A stretch of DNA of 64,000 bases from Martinezella dioscoreae (GCF_009176305.1 NZ_BLAJ01000010.1:62001-126000), one strand, 5' to 3'. Positions 17,882 to 26,712 are shown, counted from the first letter of the stretch. Made by a program: numbers and translations. Notes: generated by a model from the letters alone, not told the origin.

Positions 17882-19711
17882 ATGCGGCTCGCTTGGTTCA
17901 AGACAGGAAGCCGATTATTGAAATTGCCTGACCCGAAAAGCAAAAACGTCGACAGCGAAGCCATCACCGGCATGCTGAAGCGCATTATCGCCGAGAACGG
18001 CCGCGATCATATTCGCGGCTATGCCATCGCGATTACCTGCCTGATCCTCGTTGCGCTTTCGACTGCTTACATCGGCTATATCGTCAAATCTGTCATCGAC
18101 AGCGCCTTCATCGCCCGCGATATCGTCGATGCCTGGAAAATCTGCTTCAGCATCTTCCTCGTTTTCGTGGTGCGCGGTTTTGCGGGATATTTCCAGTCAG
18201 TCATCCTGTCGAAGATCGGCAACAACATCATCGCCCGCTATCAGCGTCGCCTCTATTCGCATCTGATGACGCTGTCGGTCGGCTTTTTCAACGAAGCGCG
18301 CTCCGCGCAGCTCGCTGCCCGCATCAGCCAGAACGTCTCGGGCATCCGCGATGTCATGAACCTGACGATCACGTCGACGGCGCGCGACCTTCTGACCTTC
18401 GTCGCCCTGCTCTGCGTCATGGTCTTTCAGGATCCGGTGCTCAGCATTGCATTCGTCGTCATCGCGCCGCCGCTCTTCTTCGCGCTGCGCTATATTTCCA
18501 AGCGCCTGCGCGCAGCCACACGCGATGCGGTGGTCCTGAACAGCCATGTGCTCGGCGCGATGCAGGAGACCATTCAAGGCGTTTCCATCGTCAAGGCCTT
18601 TACGATGGAAGAGGAGCTCGAACGCAAGATCAACAAGCTGATCACCGCTGCAGAGCACCGGCAGAACCGCATCGCCCGCCTTTCGGAGCGCAACGGACCG
18701 CTGATCGAGACCGTCGCCGGTTTCACGATCGCCAGCCTCTTTGCCTATGCCGCCTACCGGTCGATCTACGATAATGTCTCGCCGGGTGTGTTCTTCTCCT
18801 TCGCCACTTCGCTGCTGCTCGCTTATGACCCGGCGCGCCGCCTCGCCAAGCTGCAGGTGCAGCTGGAGCGCGCGGTCGTCAATGCGCGGATGATCTACGA
18901 GCTGCTGGACATGGAGCCGCGCCAGCGCGACCTGCCAGATGCCAAGCCGCTTAACGTGACCGAGGCCAGGATCGAGTTCCGCGACGTGCATTTCGCCTAT
19001 GGTGATGAATCCGTCCTCTCAGGCGTCAATTTCACCGCAGAAGGCGGGCAGACCACCGCGCTCGTCGGCCCTTCCGGTGCCGGCAAATCCACCGTCATCA
19101 ATCTCATCCCGCGCTTCTATGATCCGAAGGCTGGCAGCATCTTCATCGACGGGCAGGACATCGCGCATGTGACGAAACAGTCGCTGCGGGAACAGCTCGC
19201 CTATGTTTCGCAGCAGCCCTATCTCTTCGAAGGCACGATCCGCGACAATATCCGCTATGGCCGCCCGAATGCGACGGATGCCGAGATCGAGGAAGCGGCG
19301 CGCCTAGCCTATGCCCATGATTTCATCGAAGCGCAGCCAATGGGCTACGATACACCGGTCGGCGAAAACGGTGTGACGCTGTCCGGCGGCCAGCGCCAGC
19401 GCCTGTCGATCGCCCGCGCGCTGGTGCGCAACGCGCCAATCCTGCTTCTGGACGAGGCGACCTCGGCGCTCGACACGGAATCCGAAGCGGCCGTGCAGAA
19501 GGCGCTGGAAGAAGCGATGAGCGGCCGCACGGTCGTCGTCATCGCGCACCGCCTGTCGACGGTTGTTCGCGCCGAAAAGATCGTCGTCATGCAGAACGGC
19601 CGCGTTGTCGAAGAAGGCAACCACGAGACGCTTGCGACATCAGACAATGGCCTCTACGCTCGGCTCAACAACCTGCAGCTACCGGCGATTTCAAGCAATT
19701 CCCGCAAATAG
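17882..19711 (+). CDS. MsbA-type ABC exporter (fused permease-ATPase)
   Basis: A 609-residue half-transporter. An N-terminal six-helix exporter domain (first helix GYAIAITCLILVALSTAYIGYIV) precedes an ATPase with GPSGAGKST (Walker A), LSGGQRQRLSIARAL (signature) and LLLDEATSALD (Walker B). It works as a homodimer at the inner membrane; lipids or drugs are the usual substrates, but none can be assigned here. The first 30 residues are hydrophilic, so an internal start is possible; ATG 17882 is the first available. It ends 14 bp before dapB. Confidence 0.9.
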   Translation: MRLAWFKTGSRLLKLPDPKSKNVDSEAITGMLKRIIAENGRDHIRGYAIAITCLILVALSTAYIGYIVKSVIDSAFIARDIVDAWKICFSIFLVFVVRGFAGYFQSVILSKIGNNIIARYQRRLYSHLMTLSVGFFNEARSAQLAARISQNVSGIRDVMNLTITSTARDLLTFVALLCVMVFQDPVLSIAFVVIAPPLFFALRYISKRLRAATRDAVVLNSHVLGAMQETIQGVSIVKAFTMEEELERKINKLITAAEHRQNRIARLSERNGPLIETVAGFTIASLFAYAAYRSIYDNVSPGVFFSFATSLLLAYDPARRLAKLQVQLERAVVNARMIYELLDMEPRQRDLPDAKPLNVTEARIEFRDVHFAYGDESVLSGVNFTAEGGQTTALVGPSGAGKSTVINLIPRFYDPKAGSIFIDGQDIAHVTKQSLREQLAYVSQQPYLFEGTIRDNIRYGRPNATDAEIEEAARLAYAHDFIEAQPMGYDTPVGENGVTLSGGQRQRLSIARALVRNAPILLLDEATSALDTESEAAVQKALEEAMSGRTVVVIAHRLSTVVRAEKIVVMQNGRVVEEGNHETLATSDNGLYARLNNLQLPAISSNSRK

Positions 19712-19725
19712 ACGATAGAGACGAC

Positions 19726-20550
19726 ATGAGCGACGATGCGATGAAGCTGGTGGTGGTGGGCGCGGCGGGCCGCATGGGACAGGCTCTCATCCGCATCATT
19801 CACGCCACCGACGGCGTAACCCTGCATGCAGCCGTCGCCCGCCCCGGCTCCGCCTTCATCGGCAAGGATGCCGGCGAGATCGCCGGACTGGGGTCGATCG
19901 GCGTTCCCGTCACCGACGATCCGCTTGCCGCTTTCCTGCATGCCGAAGGCGTCATCGATTTTACGACGCCGGCAACCAGCGTCACCTTCGCCGGTCTCGC
20001 CGCCCAGGCGCGCATCGTTCATATCATCGGCACGACCGGATGTTCAGACGAGGACGAGGCGAAGTTCAAGGCTGCCGCACGCCACGCGCGCATCGTCAAA
20101 TCGGGCAATATGGGCCTTGGCATCAATCTTTTGAGCGTGCTCGTCGAACAGGCCGCGCGGGCACTGCCTTCGAACGACTGGGACATCGAGGTGCTGGAGA
20201 TGCATCATCGGCACAAGGTCGATGCGCCCTCAGGCACGGCACTCCTGCTTGGCCAGGCGGCGGCGAAGGGCCGCGGCATCGATCTTAATGACAATTCCGT
20301 GCGCGTGCGCGACGGCCATACCGGTCCGCGCTTGGCGGGCACGATCGGCTTTGCGACCCTGCGCGGCGGCGGCGTGGTCGGCGATCATTCGGTGATCTTC
20401 GCCAGCGAAAGCGAACGGCTGACGCTGTCGCACAATGCCGGCGACCGGTCGCTGTTTGCGCGCGGCGCGCTGCAGGCAGCACTCTGGGCGCGCGACAAGA
20501 AACCCGGCTTCTATTCCATGCTCGATGTTCTCGGGCTTTCCACACGTTGA
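19726..20550 (+). CDS. dapB: 4-hydroxy-tetrahydrodipicolinate reductase
   Basis: A 274-residue enzyme of lysine and meso-diaminopimelate synthesis, reducing HTPA with NAD(P)H. The dinucleotide motif VVGAAGRMGQ, the IDFTTPATS and GTTG segments, and the signature EMHHRHKVDAPSGTAL with its catalytic His/Lys pair are all present. It is followed by a RIME-like repeat and then gpmA on the same strand. Confidence 0.97.
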   Translation: MSDDAMKLVVVGAAGRMGQALIRIIHATDGVTLHAAVARPGSAFIGKDAGEIAGLGSIGVPVTDDPLAAFLHAEGVIDFTTPATSVTFAGLAAQARIVHIIGTTGCSDEDEAKFKAAARHARIVKSGNMGLGINLLSVLVEQAARALPSNDWDIEVLEMHHRHKVDAPSGTALLLGQAAAKGRGIDLNDNSVRVRDGHTGPRLAGTIGFATLRGGGVVGDHSVIFASESERLTLSHNAGDRSLFARGALQAALWARDKKPGFYSMLDVLGLSTR

Positions 20551-20653
20551 TCCGATCCTGGAGCGGATCGGCCTGGAACTGCCGATCCGCTCCAGCCTTT
20601 TGTTGTCTCGCAATTCCGGACGGAAAACCGCTACACACTTTTCCTGGAATTGC
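20551..20653 (+). repeat. RIME1-like repeat, copy 3 (dapB-gpmA gap)
   Basis: About 103 bp filling the dapB-gpmA gap. The first palindrome is CCTGGAGCGGATCGG with CCGATCCGCTCCAG; the second runs from GCAATTCCGG (20610) to GGAATTGC (20653) with ACGGAAAA/TTTTCC inside. As transcribed RNA it would fold into two hairpins just before the gpmA ribosome-binding site. Confidence 0.75.
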
Positions 20654-20671
20654 TTCATTAAGGAGAAATTT

Positions 20672-21307
20672 ATGAGCGGCACTCTCGTTCTCGTTCGCCA
20701 CGGGCAGAGCGACTGGAATTTGAAAAATCTCTTTACCGGCTGGAAGGATCCCGATCTGACGGCGCTCGGCATCGAAGAGGCCAAGACCGGCGGCAAGGCT
20801 CTGGCCGATTACGGTATCAAGTACGACATCGCTTTTACCTCGGCGCTGACGCGCGCGCAGCACACGTTGAAGATCATCCTCGATGAAATCGGCCAGCCCG
20901 GCCTTGAAACGATCAAGGATCAGGCGCTGAACGAGCGCGACTACGGCGATCTCTCCGGCCTCAACAAGGATGACGCCCGCGCCAAGTGGGGCGAAGAGCA
21001 GGTCCACATCTGGCGCCGCTCCTACGACGTTCCGCCGCCCGGCGGCGAAAGCCTGCGCGACACCGGCGCCCGCGTCTGGCCTTATTATCTCACGGAAATC
21101 CTGCCGCGCGTGCTTGCCGGCCAGAATGTGCTGGTCGCGGCGCACGGCAACTCGCTGCGCTCGCTCGTCATGGTCCTCGACCGGCTGAACAAGGAGCAGA
21201 TCCTGGCGCTCAACCTCGCGACCGGTGTACCCATGGTCTACAAGCTGAAGGCCGATTCCACCGTCGCCTCGAAGGAAGTCCTCGGCGACATGTCCGGCGC
21301 GCATTGA
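20672..21307 (+). CDS. gpmA: 2,3-bisphosphoglycerate-dependent phosphoglycerate mutase
   Basis: A 211-residue glycolytic mutase interconverting 3- and 2-phosphoglycerate through a phosphohistidine. The active site is VRHGQSDWNLKNLFTGWKDPDLT, with His10 as the phosphorylated residue; the acidic loop NERDYGDLSGLNK and the second histidine in VAAHGNSLR are also present. The ATG at 20672 follows a strong AAGGAG RBS; the frame upstream runs through the repeat and dapB and is not coding. Confidence 0.97.
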   Translation: MSGTLVLVRHGQSDWNLKNLFTGWKDPDLTALGIEEAKTGGKALADYGIKYDIAFTSALTRAQHTLKIILDEIGQPGLETIKDQALNERDYGDLSGLNKDDARAKWGEEQVHIWRRSYDVPPPGGESLRDTGARVWPYYLTEILPRVLAGQNVLVAAHGNSLRSLVMVLDRLNKEQILALNLATGVPMVYKLKADSTVASKEVLGDMSGAH

Positions 21308-21366
21308 GCTGTTGAACGGAAAACACCCCTCATATGCCTGAGATGAGGGGTGGGAAATGCCGCAAT

Positions 21367-21398
21367 ATGTGTTACATTGCACTGCGTATGTAACACAT
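21367..21398. promoter_or_regulatory. Inverted-repeat operator of the RHH/ParE toxin-antitoxin pair
   Basis: ATGTGTTACA (21367-21376) and TGTAACACAT (21389-21398) are perfect 10-bp inverted arms. Their centres lie 22 bp apart, about two helical turns, just upstream of the antitoxin ATG at 21407. Ribbon-helix-helix antitoxins typically autorepress through such sites. Confidence 0.75.
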
Positions 21399-21406
21399 GG
21401 ACTGAC

Positions 21407-21697
21407 ATGACCGACGCGACATTTACCTTCCGAGTTGAAGAAGAGTTGAAGGCGGCTTTCAGCGAGGCTGCGAAAGCGCATGATCAAACCGGTGCGCAGT
21501 TGCTCCGGGCTTTCATGCGCGATTATGTGCGGCGCCAGCAAGATGCCGCCGAATATGACATTTGGTTTCGCCAGCAGGTTCAGGCCGGTCTTGCTTCCGC
21601 TAATGCCGACAACCTCATTCCTGACGACGACGTGGACGCTGAATTTGCCGCCTTGCGAGAAGAAACACGCCGCAAACTCAGCGGGCGTTCTTCGTGA
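21407..21697 (+). CDS. Ribbon-helix-helix antitoxin
   Basis: A 96-residue protein. Its N-terminus TFTFRVEEELKAAFSEAAKA followed by GAQLLRAFMRDYV matches a MetJ/Arc-type ribbon-helix-helix DNA-binding domain; the acidic C-terminal half would bind the toxin. The ATG at 21407 lies 8 bp after the inverted-repeat operator; the frame opens earlier at 21350 but that would cover the operator. It overlaps the toxin start by GTGA. Confidence 0.85.
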   Translation: MTDATFTFRVEEELKAAFSEAAKAHDQTGAQLLRAFMRDYVRRQQDAAEYDIWFRQQVQAGLASANADNLIPDDDVDAEFAALREETRRKLSGRSS

Positions 21698-21990
21698 AAC
21701 TTGCTTGGACTCCCGAAGCAAGGGCTGACCGACGCGCAATTTATACCTATATCGAGGCGGAGAACGTCCCCGCAGCACTCGCGCTAGACGAACTCTTTGC
21801 CAAACGGTCGAAACAGCTGATTACCCATCCAATGACGGGCGGGCCCGGCCGCGTGTCCGGGACACGAGAGCTTGTCGTACATCGAAACTATTTGCTGATT
21901 TACGATCTCGCAGGCGAGACGGTGCGCATAATCCGCATCCTGCATGCCGCACAGCAATGGCCGCCGAACGATTTTCAGCCGATTCCCTAG
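21694..21990 (+). CDS. ParE/RelE-superfamily toxin
   Basis: A 98-residue toxin of the ParE/RelE fold. It begins KLAWTPEARADRRAIYTYIE, the usual N-terminal strand and helix pair, and ends in RELVVHRNYLLIYDLAGETVRIIRILHAAQQWP, the typical ParE C-terminal sheet. Depending on subgroup, targets are gyrase or ribosome-bound mRNA. The start codon is GTG at 21694, overlapping the antitoxin stop, which implies translational coupling. Confidence 0.88.
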   Translation: MKLAWTPEARADRRAIYTYIEAENVPAALALDELFAKRSKQLITHPMTGGPGRVSGTRELVVHRNYLLIYDLAGETVRIIRILHAAQQWPPNDFQPIP

Positions 21991-21997
21991 TGCGGCA

Positions 21998-22732
21998 TCA
22001 ATTCTCAACGGTGAAGCGCACTCTATCGGCGGCGAAGCGGGAAATCGAATATTGCACCGGGACATTATCGAGATCCGCATTGAGCGCCTGGGCGACGAGA
22101 ACGATGGCGCCCGGGGATAATTGCAGATCGGTGAGGTCGCCTTCGTCGGCATGCGTCGCGGTGATCTCGGTGACGACGCGGACGTAATCGGGCACACCAA
22201 GCTCCTTGAATGCCTTGGTGATCGATCCGGTCGTCCGATAGATCTCGGCGATATCGCCGAAACGATCCGCCGGGAACCAGCTTGTTGCGCGCGATACCGG
22301 ACGATGATCCGCCTGGCCCAGCGTTTCCAGCCGGATCAACGGCGTACCTGTCTTGAGCTTGAGCTGTTTGGCCAATTCGGCGCTGGCAGCTTCTTCGCCC
22401 GATGCAAGCAGCACGCTGCGGGTCTCACGTACCTGGTCGCCGATCCCTTGAGAAAATCGCGTGCGCCTTGAAATCGGGAAACTCAGCCGCTCCTTGCGCT
22501 CGATCAGCGTGCCGCGCCCCTGCACGGCGCGGACGATCCCCTCCTGCGCCAGTGCTGCGAGCGCACTCCTGATCGTGTGCCTGTTGACGCCGAACTGCAG
22601 CGCCAGCACCGTTTCCGGCGGCACCATGCCCGTCTCGTCGAAGTCGCCGTGGTTGATCGAGGTCCGAATCCGGTCGGCAATCTGCCGCCAGAGCGCCACG
22701 CCCGTCTGCCTCTGTATCTTCTGCCCTGCCAT
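21998..22732 (-). CDS. phnF: PhnF-type GntR regulator of phosphonate genes
   Basis: A regulator of about 244 residues with an N-terminal winged helix (GVALWRQIADRIRTSI, VNRHTIRSALAALAQEGIV) and a C-terminal UTRA effector domain. It is divergent from phnG, as is usual for phnF. The longest frame starts at GTG 22771, and an ATG lies at 22753. I favour ATG 22732 because homologues begin just before the GVALWRQ segment, and the longer starts would place the Pho box (22747-22764) inside the gene. Confidence 0.9.
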   Translation of the reverse strand: MAGQKIQRQTGVALWRQIADRIRTSINHGDFDETGMVPPETVLALQFGVNRHTIRSALAALAQEGIVRAVQGRGTLIERKERLSFPISRRTRFSQGIGDQVRETRSVLLASGEEAASAELAKQLKLKTGTPLIRLETLGQADHRPVSRATSWFPADRFGDIAEIYRTTGSITKAFKELGVPDYVRVVTEITATHADEGDLTDLQLSPGAIVLVAQALNADLDNVPVQYSISRFAADRVRFTVEN

Positions 22733-22746
22733 CTCGCCCACTCGCC

Positions 22747-22764
22747 CTGTCATACGCTTGTCAC
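22747..22764 (+). promoter_or_regulatory. Pho box upstream of phnG
   Basis: CTGTCATACGCTTGTCAC: two 7-bp repeats (CTGTCAT and TTGTCAC) separated by 4 bp, i.e. an 11-bp period, matching the PhoB consensus CTGTCAT-N4-CTGTCAT at most positions. A -10-like TATAAA follows at 22779-22784. This predicts PhoB-dependent induction of the C-P lyase genes under phosphate starvation. Confidence 0.75.
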
Positions 22765-22799
22765 GACTCACTAATAAATATAAAACTATCTTGTATGGT

Positions 22800-22817
22800 T
22801 GTCTATATCAATAGACA
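22800..22817. promoter_or_regulatory. Probable PhnF operator
   Basis: TGTCTATATCAATAGACA has inverted 7-bp arms (TGTCTAT/ATAGACA) with a 4-bp centre. It lies between the predicted phnG promoter and the phnG start, consistent with a repressor site for the divergently encoded PhnF. Confidence 0.65.
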
Positions 22818-22833
22818 TTTAGAGGAAGGCGCG

Positions 22834-23310
22834 ATGAATTCAGCACAGAGGCAGGAAGCTGCGGCACAAGAGCGTCGGGAACGCAAGCGTGTCGCCGATC
22901 TCTTGGCGCAGGCAGAACGCGACGAGCTAAAGGCTGCCTGGGAGGCATTGCCGAGCAAGCCGACGGTACAGCCGGTGCGCGGACCAGAGACAGGGCTCGT
23001 CATGGTGCGCGGCCGCATCGGCGGCGGCGGCTCCCCCTTCAACCTCGGCGAAGTCACGGTGACGCGCGCTACCGTCCGGCTGGCATCCAACACGATCGGC
23101 CACGCGCACGCGCTCGGCACGGATCGGGAAAAGGCCCGGCTTTCGGCCATCTTCGATGCACTCTGGCAGCAATCGGCCACGAAGGATTTCGTCGAAAAGG
23201 CTCTTCTGCAGCCGGTTACCGAGCGTATCGCCGAATATGACCGCAAGCGCGCCGAAGAGACGGCGGCAACCCGCGTCGATTTCTTCACCATGGTTCGCGG
23301 AGAAGATTGA
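22834..23310 (+). CDS. phnG: C-P lyase complex subunit PhnG
   Basis: A 158-residue subunit of the PhnGHIJ carbon-phosphorus lyase core. The C-terminal half with RGRIGGGGSPFNLGEVTVTRA is diagnostic of PhnG. PhnG with PhnI, PhnH and PhnL attaches the phosphonate to C1 of ATP ribose. The ATG at 22834 follows AGAGGAAGG; the frame opens at 22795 but that would include the PhnF operator. It overlaps phnH by one base (TGATG). Confidence 0.95.
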   Translation: MNSAQRQEAAAQERRERKRVADLLAQAERDELKAAWEALPSKPTVQPVRGPETGLVMVRGRIGGGGSPFNLGEVTVTRATVRLASNTIGHAHALGTDREKARLSAIFDALWQQSATKDFVEKALLQPVTERIAEYDRKRAEETAATRVDFFTMVRGED

Positions 23311-23936
23311 TGAGCCTTTCCAGCACTCCGACCTTCGGCAACGAGGCCCTGACCGGCGGTTTCACCGATCCGGTCTTCGACGCGCAAAGCGTCTTCAAGA
23401 TGACGATGGATGCCATGGCACGTCCAGGCACCCTGCAAACCGTTGACGCTGACGTCGCGCCGCCCGCTCCGCTCGGTGTTGCCGCAGGCGCCATCGGCCT
23501 CACCCTTTGCGATCACGACACGCCTGTCTGGCTCTCCAACAGCCTGGCAAGATCAAGCCTGGCGGAATGGCTGGCCTTCCACACCGGAGCGCCCGTCATT
23601 TCGGAACGGCTGGAGGCGCAGTTCGCCTTCATCGAAGCCGGCATGGCGCTTTCCTCCTTCAGCCAGTTCGGCATCGGCACTCAGGAATATCCCGATCGGT
23701 CGACCACGATCGTTCTGGAAATCGAAAGCCTGGTGGGCGGCAAACAACTGGCGCTGTCAGGCCCCGGCATCAAGGATGTGACCATGATCGCCCCGATCGG
23801 GCTGCCGGATGCGCTGCTGCGCATCTGGAACGACAATCGCGCGCTCTTCCCGCGCGGCGTCGATCTCATCCTGACGGCGGGCCGGCAATTCATCTGCCTG
23901 CCGCGCACCACCAAGATCACCGCGACGGAGTTGTGA
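23310..23936 (+). CDS. phnH: C-P lyase complex subunit PhnH
   Basis: A 208-residue C-P lyase core subunit. The recognisable parts are the N-terminal TGGFTDPVFDAQSVFKMTMDAMARPGT (split here at residues 13-39) and the C-terminal RGVDLILTAG. The ATG at 23310 overlaps the phnG stop, indicating translational coupling; the codon before it is a TTG that could also initiate. Confidence 0.95.
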   Translation: MSLSSTPTFGNEALTGGFTDPVFDAQSVFKMTMDAMARPGTLQTVDADVAPPAPLGVAAGAIGLTLCDHDTPVWLSNSLARSSLAEWLAFHTGAPVISERLEAQFAFIEAGMALSSFSQFGIGTQEYPDRSTTIVLEIESLVGGKQLALSGPGIKDVTMIAPIGLPDALLRIWNDNRALFPRGVDLILTAGRQFICLPRTTKITATEL

Positions 23937-23939
23937 CAT

Positions 23940-25049
23940 ATGTATGTTGCCGTTAAGGGCGGCGAAGCCGCCATCGCCAATGCTCACCGGCTGCTGGCCG
24001 ACCGTCGCCGCGGCGACCGCTCGCTGCCGGCAATCGGTATCGACCAGATCGTGGCGCAGCTCGCACTCGCGGTCGATCGCGTCATGGCCGAGGCCTCTCT
24101 CTATGACCGAACGCTGGCCGCACTCGCCGTGCGCCAGGCGCGCGGCGACATGATCGAGGCGATCTTCTTGCTGCGCGCCTACCGCACGACGCTGCCGCGC
24201 TTCGGTTATTCCCAGCCCCTCGACACATCAGCAATGAAGATCGAACGCCGCATTTCCGCGACCTACAAGGATTTGCCGGGCGGCCAGCTTCTCGGCCCGA
24301 CCTTCGACTATACGCACCGTCTGCTCGACCCCACTCTTTTGACGGACGAGCCTGTCGACGAGCCGATGCAGAGGCCGGCGGACGATGGCCGCGTGATGCG
24401 CGTCTCGGAAATCCTCAACCAGGAAGGCCTGATCGAGGACGACGGCACCATGCCTGTCGATCACGAGATCGGCGACCTGACGCGCGAGCCGCTGGAATTC
24501 CCGATGACCCGGGACCTTCGCCTGCAGGCGCTCGCCCGCGGCGACGAAGGCTTCCTGCTGGCACTCGGCTATTCGACCCAGCGCGGCTACGGCCGCACCC
24601 ACCCCTTCACCGGCGAAATCCGCATCGGCGAAGTAGAGGTCGAATTTGAGGTGCCGGAACTCGGCTTTGCCGTTTCGCTCGGCCGCATCCAGGTAACGGA
24701 ATGCCAGATGGTCAACCAGTTTAAAGGTTCGGCCAAGGCACCGCCGCAGTTCACCCGGGGCTACGGCCTCGTCTTTGGCCAAAGCGAGCGCAAGGCGATG
24801 GCGATGTCGCTGGTGGACCGGGCGCTGCGGGCAGAGGAGCTCGGCGAAGACATCGTTGCGCCGGCTCAGGACGAGGAATTCGTCATTTCCCACTCCGACA
24901 ACGTGCAGGCGACGGGCTTCGTCGAACATCTGAAACTGCCGCATTATGTCGACTTCCAGGCCGAGCTCGACCTGGTGCGGCGCATGCGCCGCGACTTCGA
25001 GGCCGCTCGCGATCGCGGCATGGAACCCATGACGGAGGCAGCCGAATGA
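23940..25049 (+). CDS. phnI: C-P lyase complex subunit PhnI
   Basis: A 369-residue subunit, the nucleosidase-like component that forms ribose-1-phosphonate triphosphate with PhnG, PhnH and PhnL. The N-terminus MYVAVKGGEAAIANAHRLL and the region with RGYGRTHPFTGEIRIGEV are characteristic. It starts 3 bp after phnH and overlaps phnJ by ATGA, part of one tightly coupled operon. Confidence 0.97.
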   Translation: MYVAVKGGEAAIANAHRLLADRRRGDRSLPAIGIDQIVAQLALAVDRVMAEASLYDRTLAALAVRQARGDMIEAIFLLRAYRTTLPRFGYSQPLDTSAMKIERRISATYKDLPGGQLLGPTFDYTHRLLDPTLLTDEPVDEPMQRPADDGRVMRVSEILNQEGLIEDDGTMPVDHEIGDLTREPLEFPMTRDLRLQALARGDEGFLLALGYSTQRGYGRTHPFTGEIRIGEVEVEFEVPELGFAVSLGRIQVTECQMVNQFKGSAKAPPQFTRGYGLVFGQSERKAMAMSLVDRALRAEELGEDIVAPAQDEEFVISHSDNVQATGFVEHLKLPHYVDFQAELDLVRRMRRDFEAARDRGMEPMTEAAE

Positions 25050-25939
25050 CCGAACTCGCCACCTACAATTTCGCCTATCTCGACGAACAGACCAAGCGGA
25101 TGATCCGCCGTGCCATCCTGAAGGCGATCGCCATTCCCGGCTATCAGGTGCCTTTCGCCTCCCGCGAAATGCCGATGCCTTACGGCTGGGGCACCGGCGG
25201 CGTACAGCTGACGGCGGCGATCATCGGCCCGCAGGATGTGCTGAAGGTCATCGACCAGGGGGCCGACGACACGACGAACGCCGTCTCCATCCGCGCCTTC
25301 TTCCAGAAGGTCGCCAATGTCGCCGTCACCACCCGCACGGACGAGGCGACCATCATCCAGACGCGCCACCGCATTCCGGAAGCCAAGCTCGGGCCGAACC
25401 AGGTGCTCGTCTATCAGGTGCCGATCCCGGAGCCGTTGCGCTTCCTGGAGCCTCGCGAGACCGAGACGCGCAAGATGCATGCGCTTGAGGAATATGGCCT
25501 CATGCATGTGAAGCTCTATGAGGATATCGCCCGCAACGGACGCATTGCCACCACCTACGCCTATCCGGTCAAGGTCGCCGGCCGCTACGTCATGGATCCC
25601 TCACCGACGCCGAAGTTCGACAATCCGAAAATGCATCTGTCGGATGCGCTGCAGCTCTTCGGCGCCGGCCGCGAGAAACGCATCTATGCCGTGCCGCCCT
25701 ATACCGAAGTCGTCAGCCTGGATTTCGAGGATCACCCCTTCGAAGTGCAGCGCTTCGACAAGCCCTGCGCGCTTTGCGGCGCCGAGCAGGTCTATCTTGA
25801 CGAGGTGATCCTCGACGACAAGGGCGGCCGCATGTTCGTCTGCTCCGATACCGATTTCTGCGAGGATCGTCGCGCCCACGGCCATGCCGGGCCTATGCTG
25901 GCGCCAAATGGGCTCGCATCCAAGGAGGCTGCCGAATGA
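25046..25939 (+). CDS. phnJ: Alpha-D-ribose 1-methylphosphonate 5-phosphate C-P lyase
   Basis: A 297-residue radical-SAM-type enzyme that cleaves the carbon-phosphorus bond, releasing the alkane (methane from methylphosphonate) and 5-phosphoribosyl 1,2-cyclic phosphate. The cysteine motif C-x2-C-x21-C-x5-C is intact at C241, C244, C266 and C272, the same spacing and numbering as the E. coli enzyme. The catalytic core is therefore expected to be functional. It overlaps both neighbours by ATGA. Confidence 0.98.
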   Translation: MTELATYNFAYLDEQTKRMIRRAILKAIAIPGYQVPFASREMPMPYGWGTGGVQLTAAIIGPQDVLKVIDQGADDTTNAVSIRAFFQKVANVAVTTRTDEATIIQTRHRIPEAKLGPNQVLVYQVPIPEPLRFLEPRETETRKMHALEEYGLMHVKLYEDIARNGRIATTYAYPVKVAGRYVMDPSPTPKFDNPKMHLSDALQLFGAGREKRIYAVPPYTEVVSLDFEDHPFEVQRFDKPCALCGAEQVYLDEVILDDKGGRMFVCSDTDFCEDRRAHGHAGPMLAPNGLASKEAAE

Positions 25940-26712
25940 GTGACTCACCCCTTCTCAAGGTCAAGGACGTCTCGAAATTCTACGGCAGCCGCATCGGTTG
26001 CCGCGATGTGTCCTTCGAACTCTGGCCCGGCGAAGTGTTGGCTATCGTCGGCGAATCCGGCTCCGGCAAGACGACGTTGCTCAACTGCATCTCGACCCGG
26101 CTGCTGCCGACGACGGGCAGTGTCGAATACCACATGCGCGACGAGACCTATCGCGATCTTTTCCGCATGAACGAGGCCGAGCGCCGCTTCCTGATGCGCA
26201 CCGACTGGGGCTTCGTGCATCAGAACCCGGCCGATGGCCTGCGTATGACGGTGTCCGCCGGCGCCAATGTCGGCGAGCGGCTGATGGCGATCGGCAACCG
26301 CCACTATGGCAACATCCGCAATACCGCCATCGACTGGCTCGAGCGGGTCGAGATCGACGCCGACCGCATCGACGACCAGCCCCGCGCCTTCTCCGGCGGC
26401 ATGCGCCAGCGCCTGCAGATCGCCCGCAACCTTGTGACCGGCCCGCGCCTCGTCTTCATGGACGAGCCGACCGGCGGCCTCGACGTGTCCGTGCAAGCCC
26501 GCCTGCTCGATCTGGTCCGCGGTCTCGTCAACGATCTCGGCCTTTCGGCGATCATCGTCACGCACGATCTCGCGGTCGCCCGTCTTCTGTCGCACCGCAT
26601 GATGGTGATGAAGGACGGCCAGGTGATCGAGCATGGTCTTACCGACCGCGTGCTCGATGACCCACGCGAACCCTATACGCAACTGCTGGTCTCTTCGATC
26701 CTGCAGGTCTGA
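25936..26712 (+). CDS. phnK: C-P lyase associated ATPase PhnK
   Basis: A 258-residue ABC-type ATPase that docks on the PhnGHIJ core rather than on a membrane permease. Walker A GESGSGKTT, signature FSGGMRQRLQIARNL, Walker B VFMDEPTGGLD. The segment RTDWGFVHQNPADGLRM is a PhnK-specific Q-loop region. It starts by ATGA overlap with phnJ and is 9 bp upstream of phnL. Confidence 0.95.
   Translation: MSDSPLLKVKDVSKFYGSRIGCRDVSFELWPGEVLAIVGESGSGKTTLLNCISTRLLPTTGSVEYHMRDETYRDLFRMNEAERRFLMRTDWGFVHQNPADGLRMTVSAGANVGERLMAIGNRHYGNIRNTAIDWLERVEIDADRIDDQPRAFSGGMRQRLQIARNLVTGPRLVFMDEPTGGLDVSVQARLLDLVRGLVNDLGLSAIIVTHDLAVARLLSHRMMVMKDGQVIEHGLTDRVLDDPREPYTQLLVSSILQV

Noticed and set aside
21325..21351. Hairpin ACCCCTCAT/ATGAGGGGT after gpmA as terminator
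   Set aside because: The stem is good but no T-run follows, so I do not call it a terminator; it could still protect the transcript end.
20285..21778. 497-codon open frame antisense to dapB, gpmA and the antitoxin gene
   Set aside because: Covers three real genes and a RIME repeat; translation shows no family.
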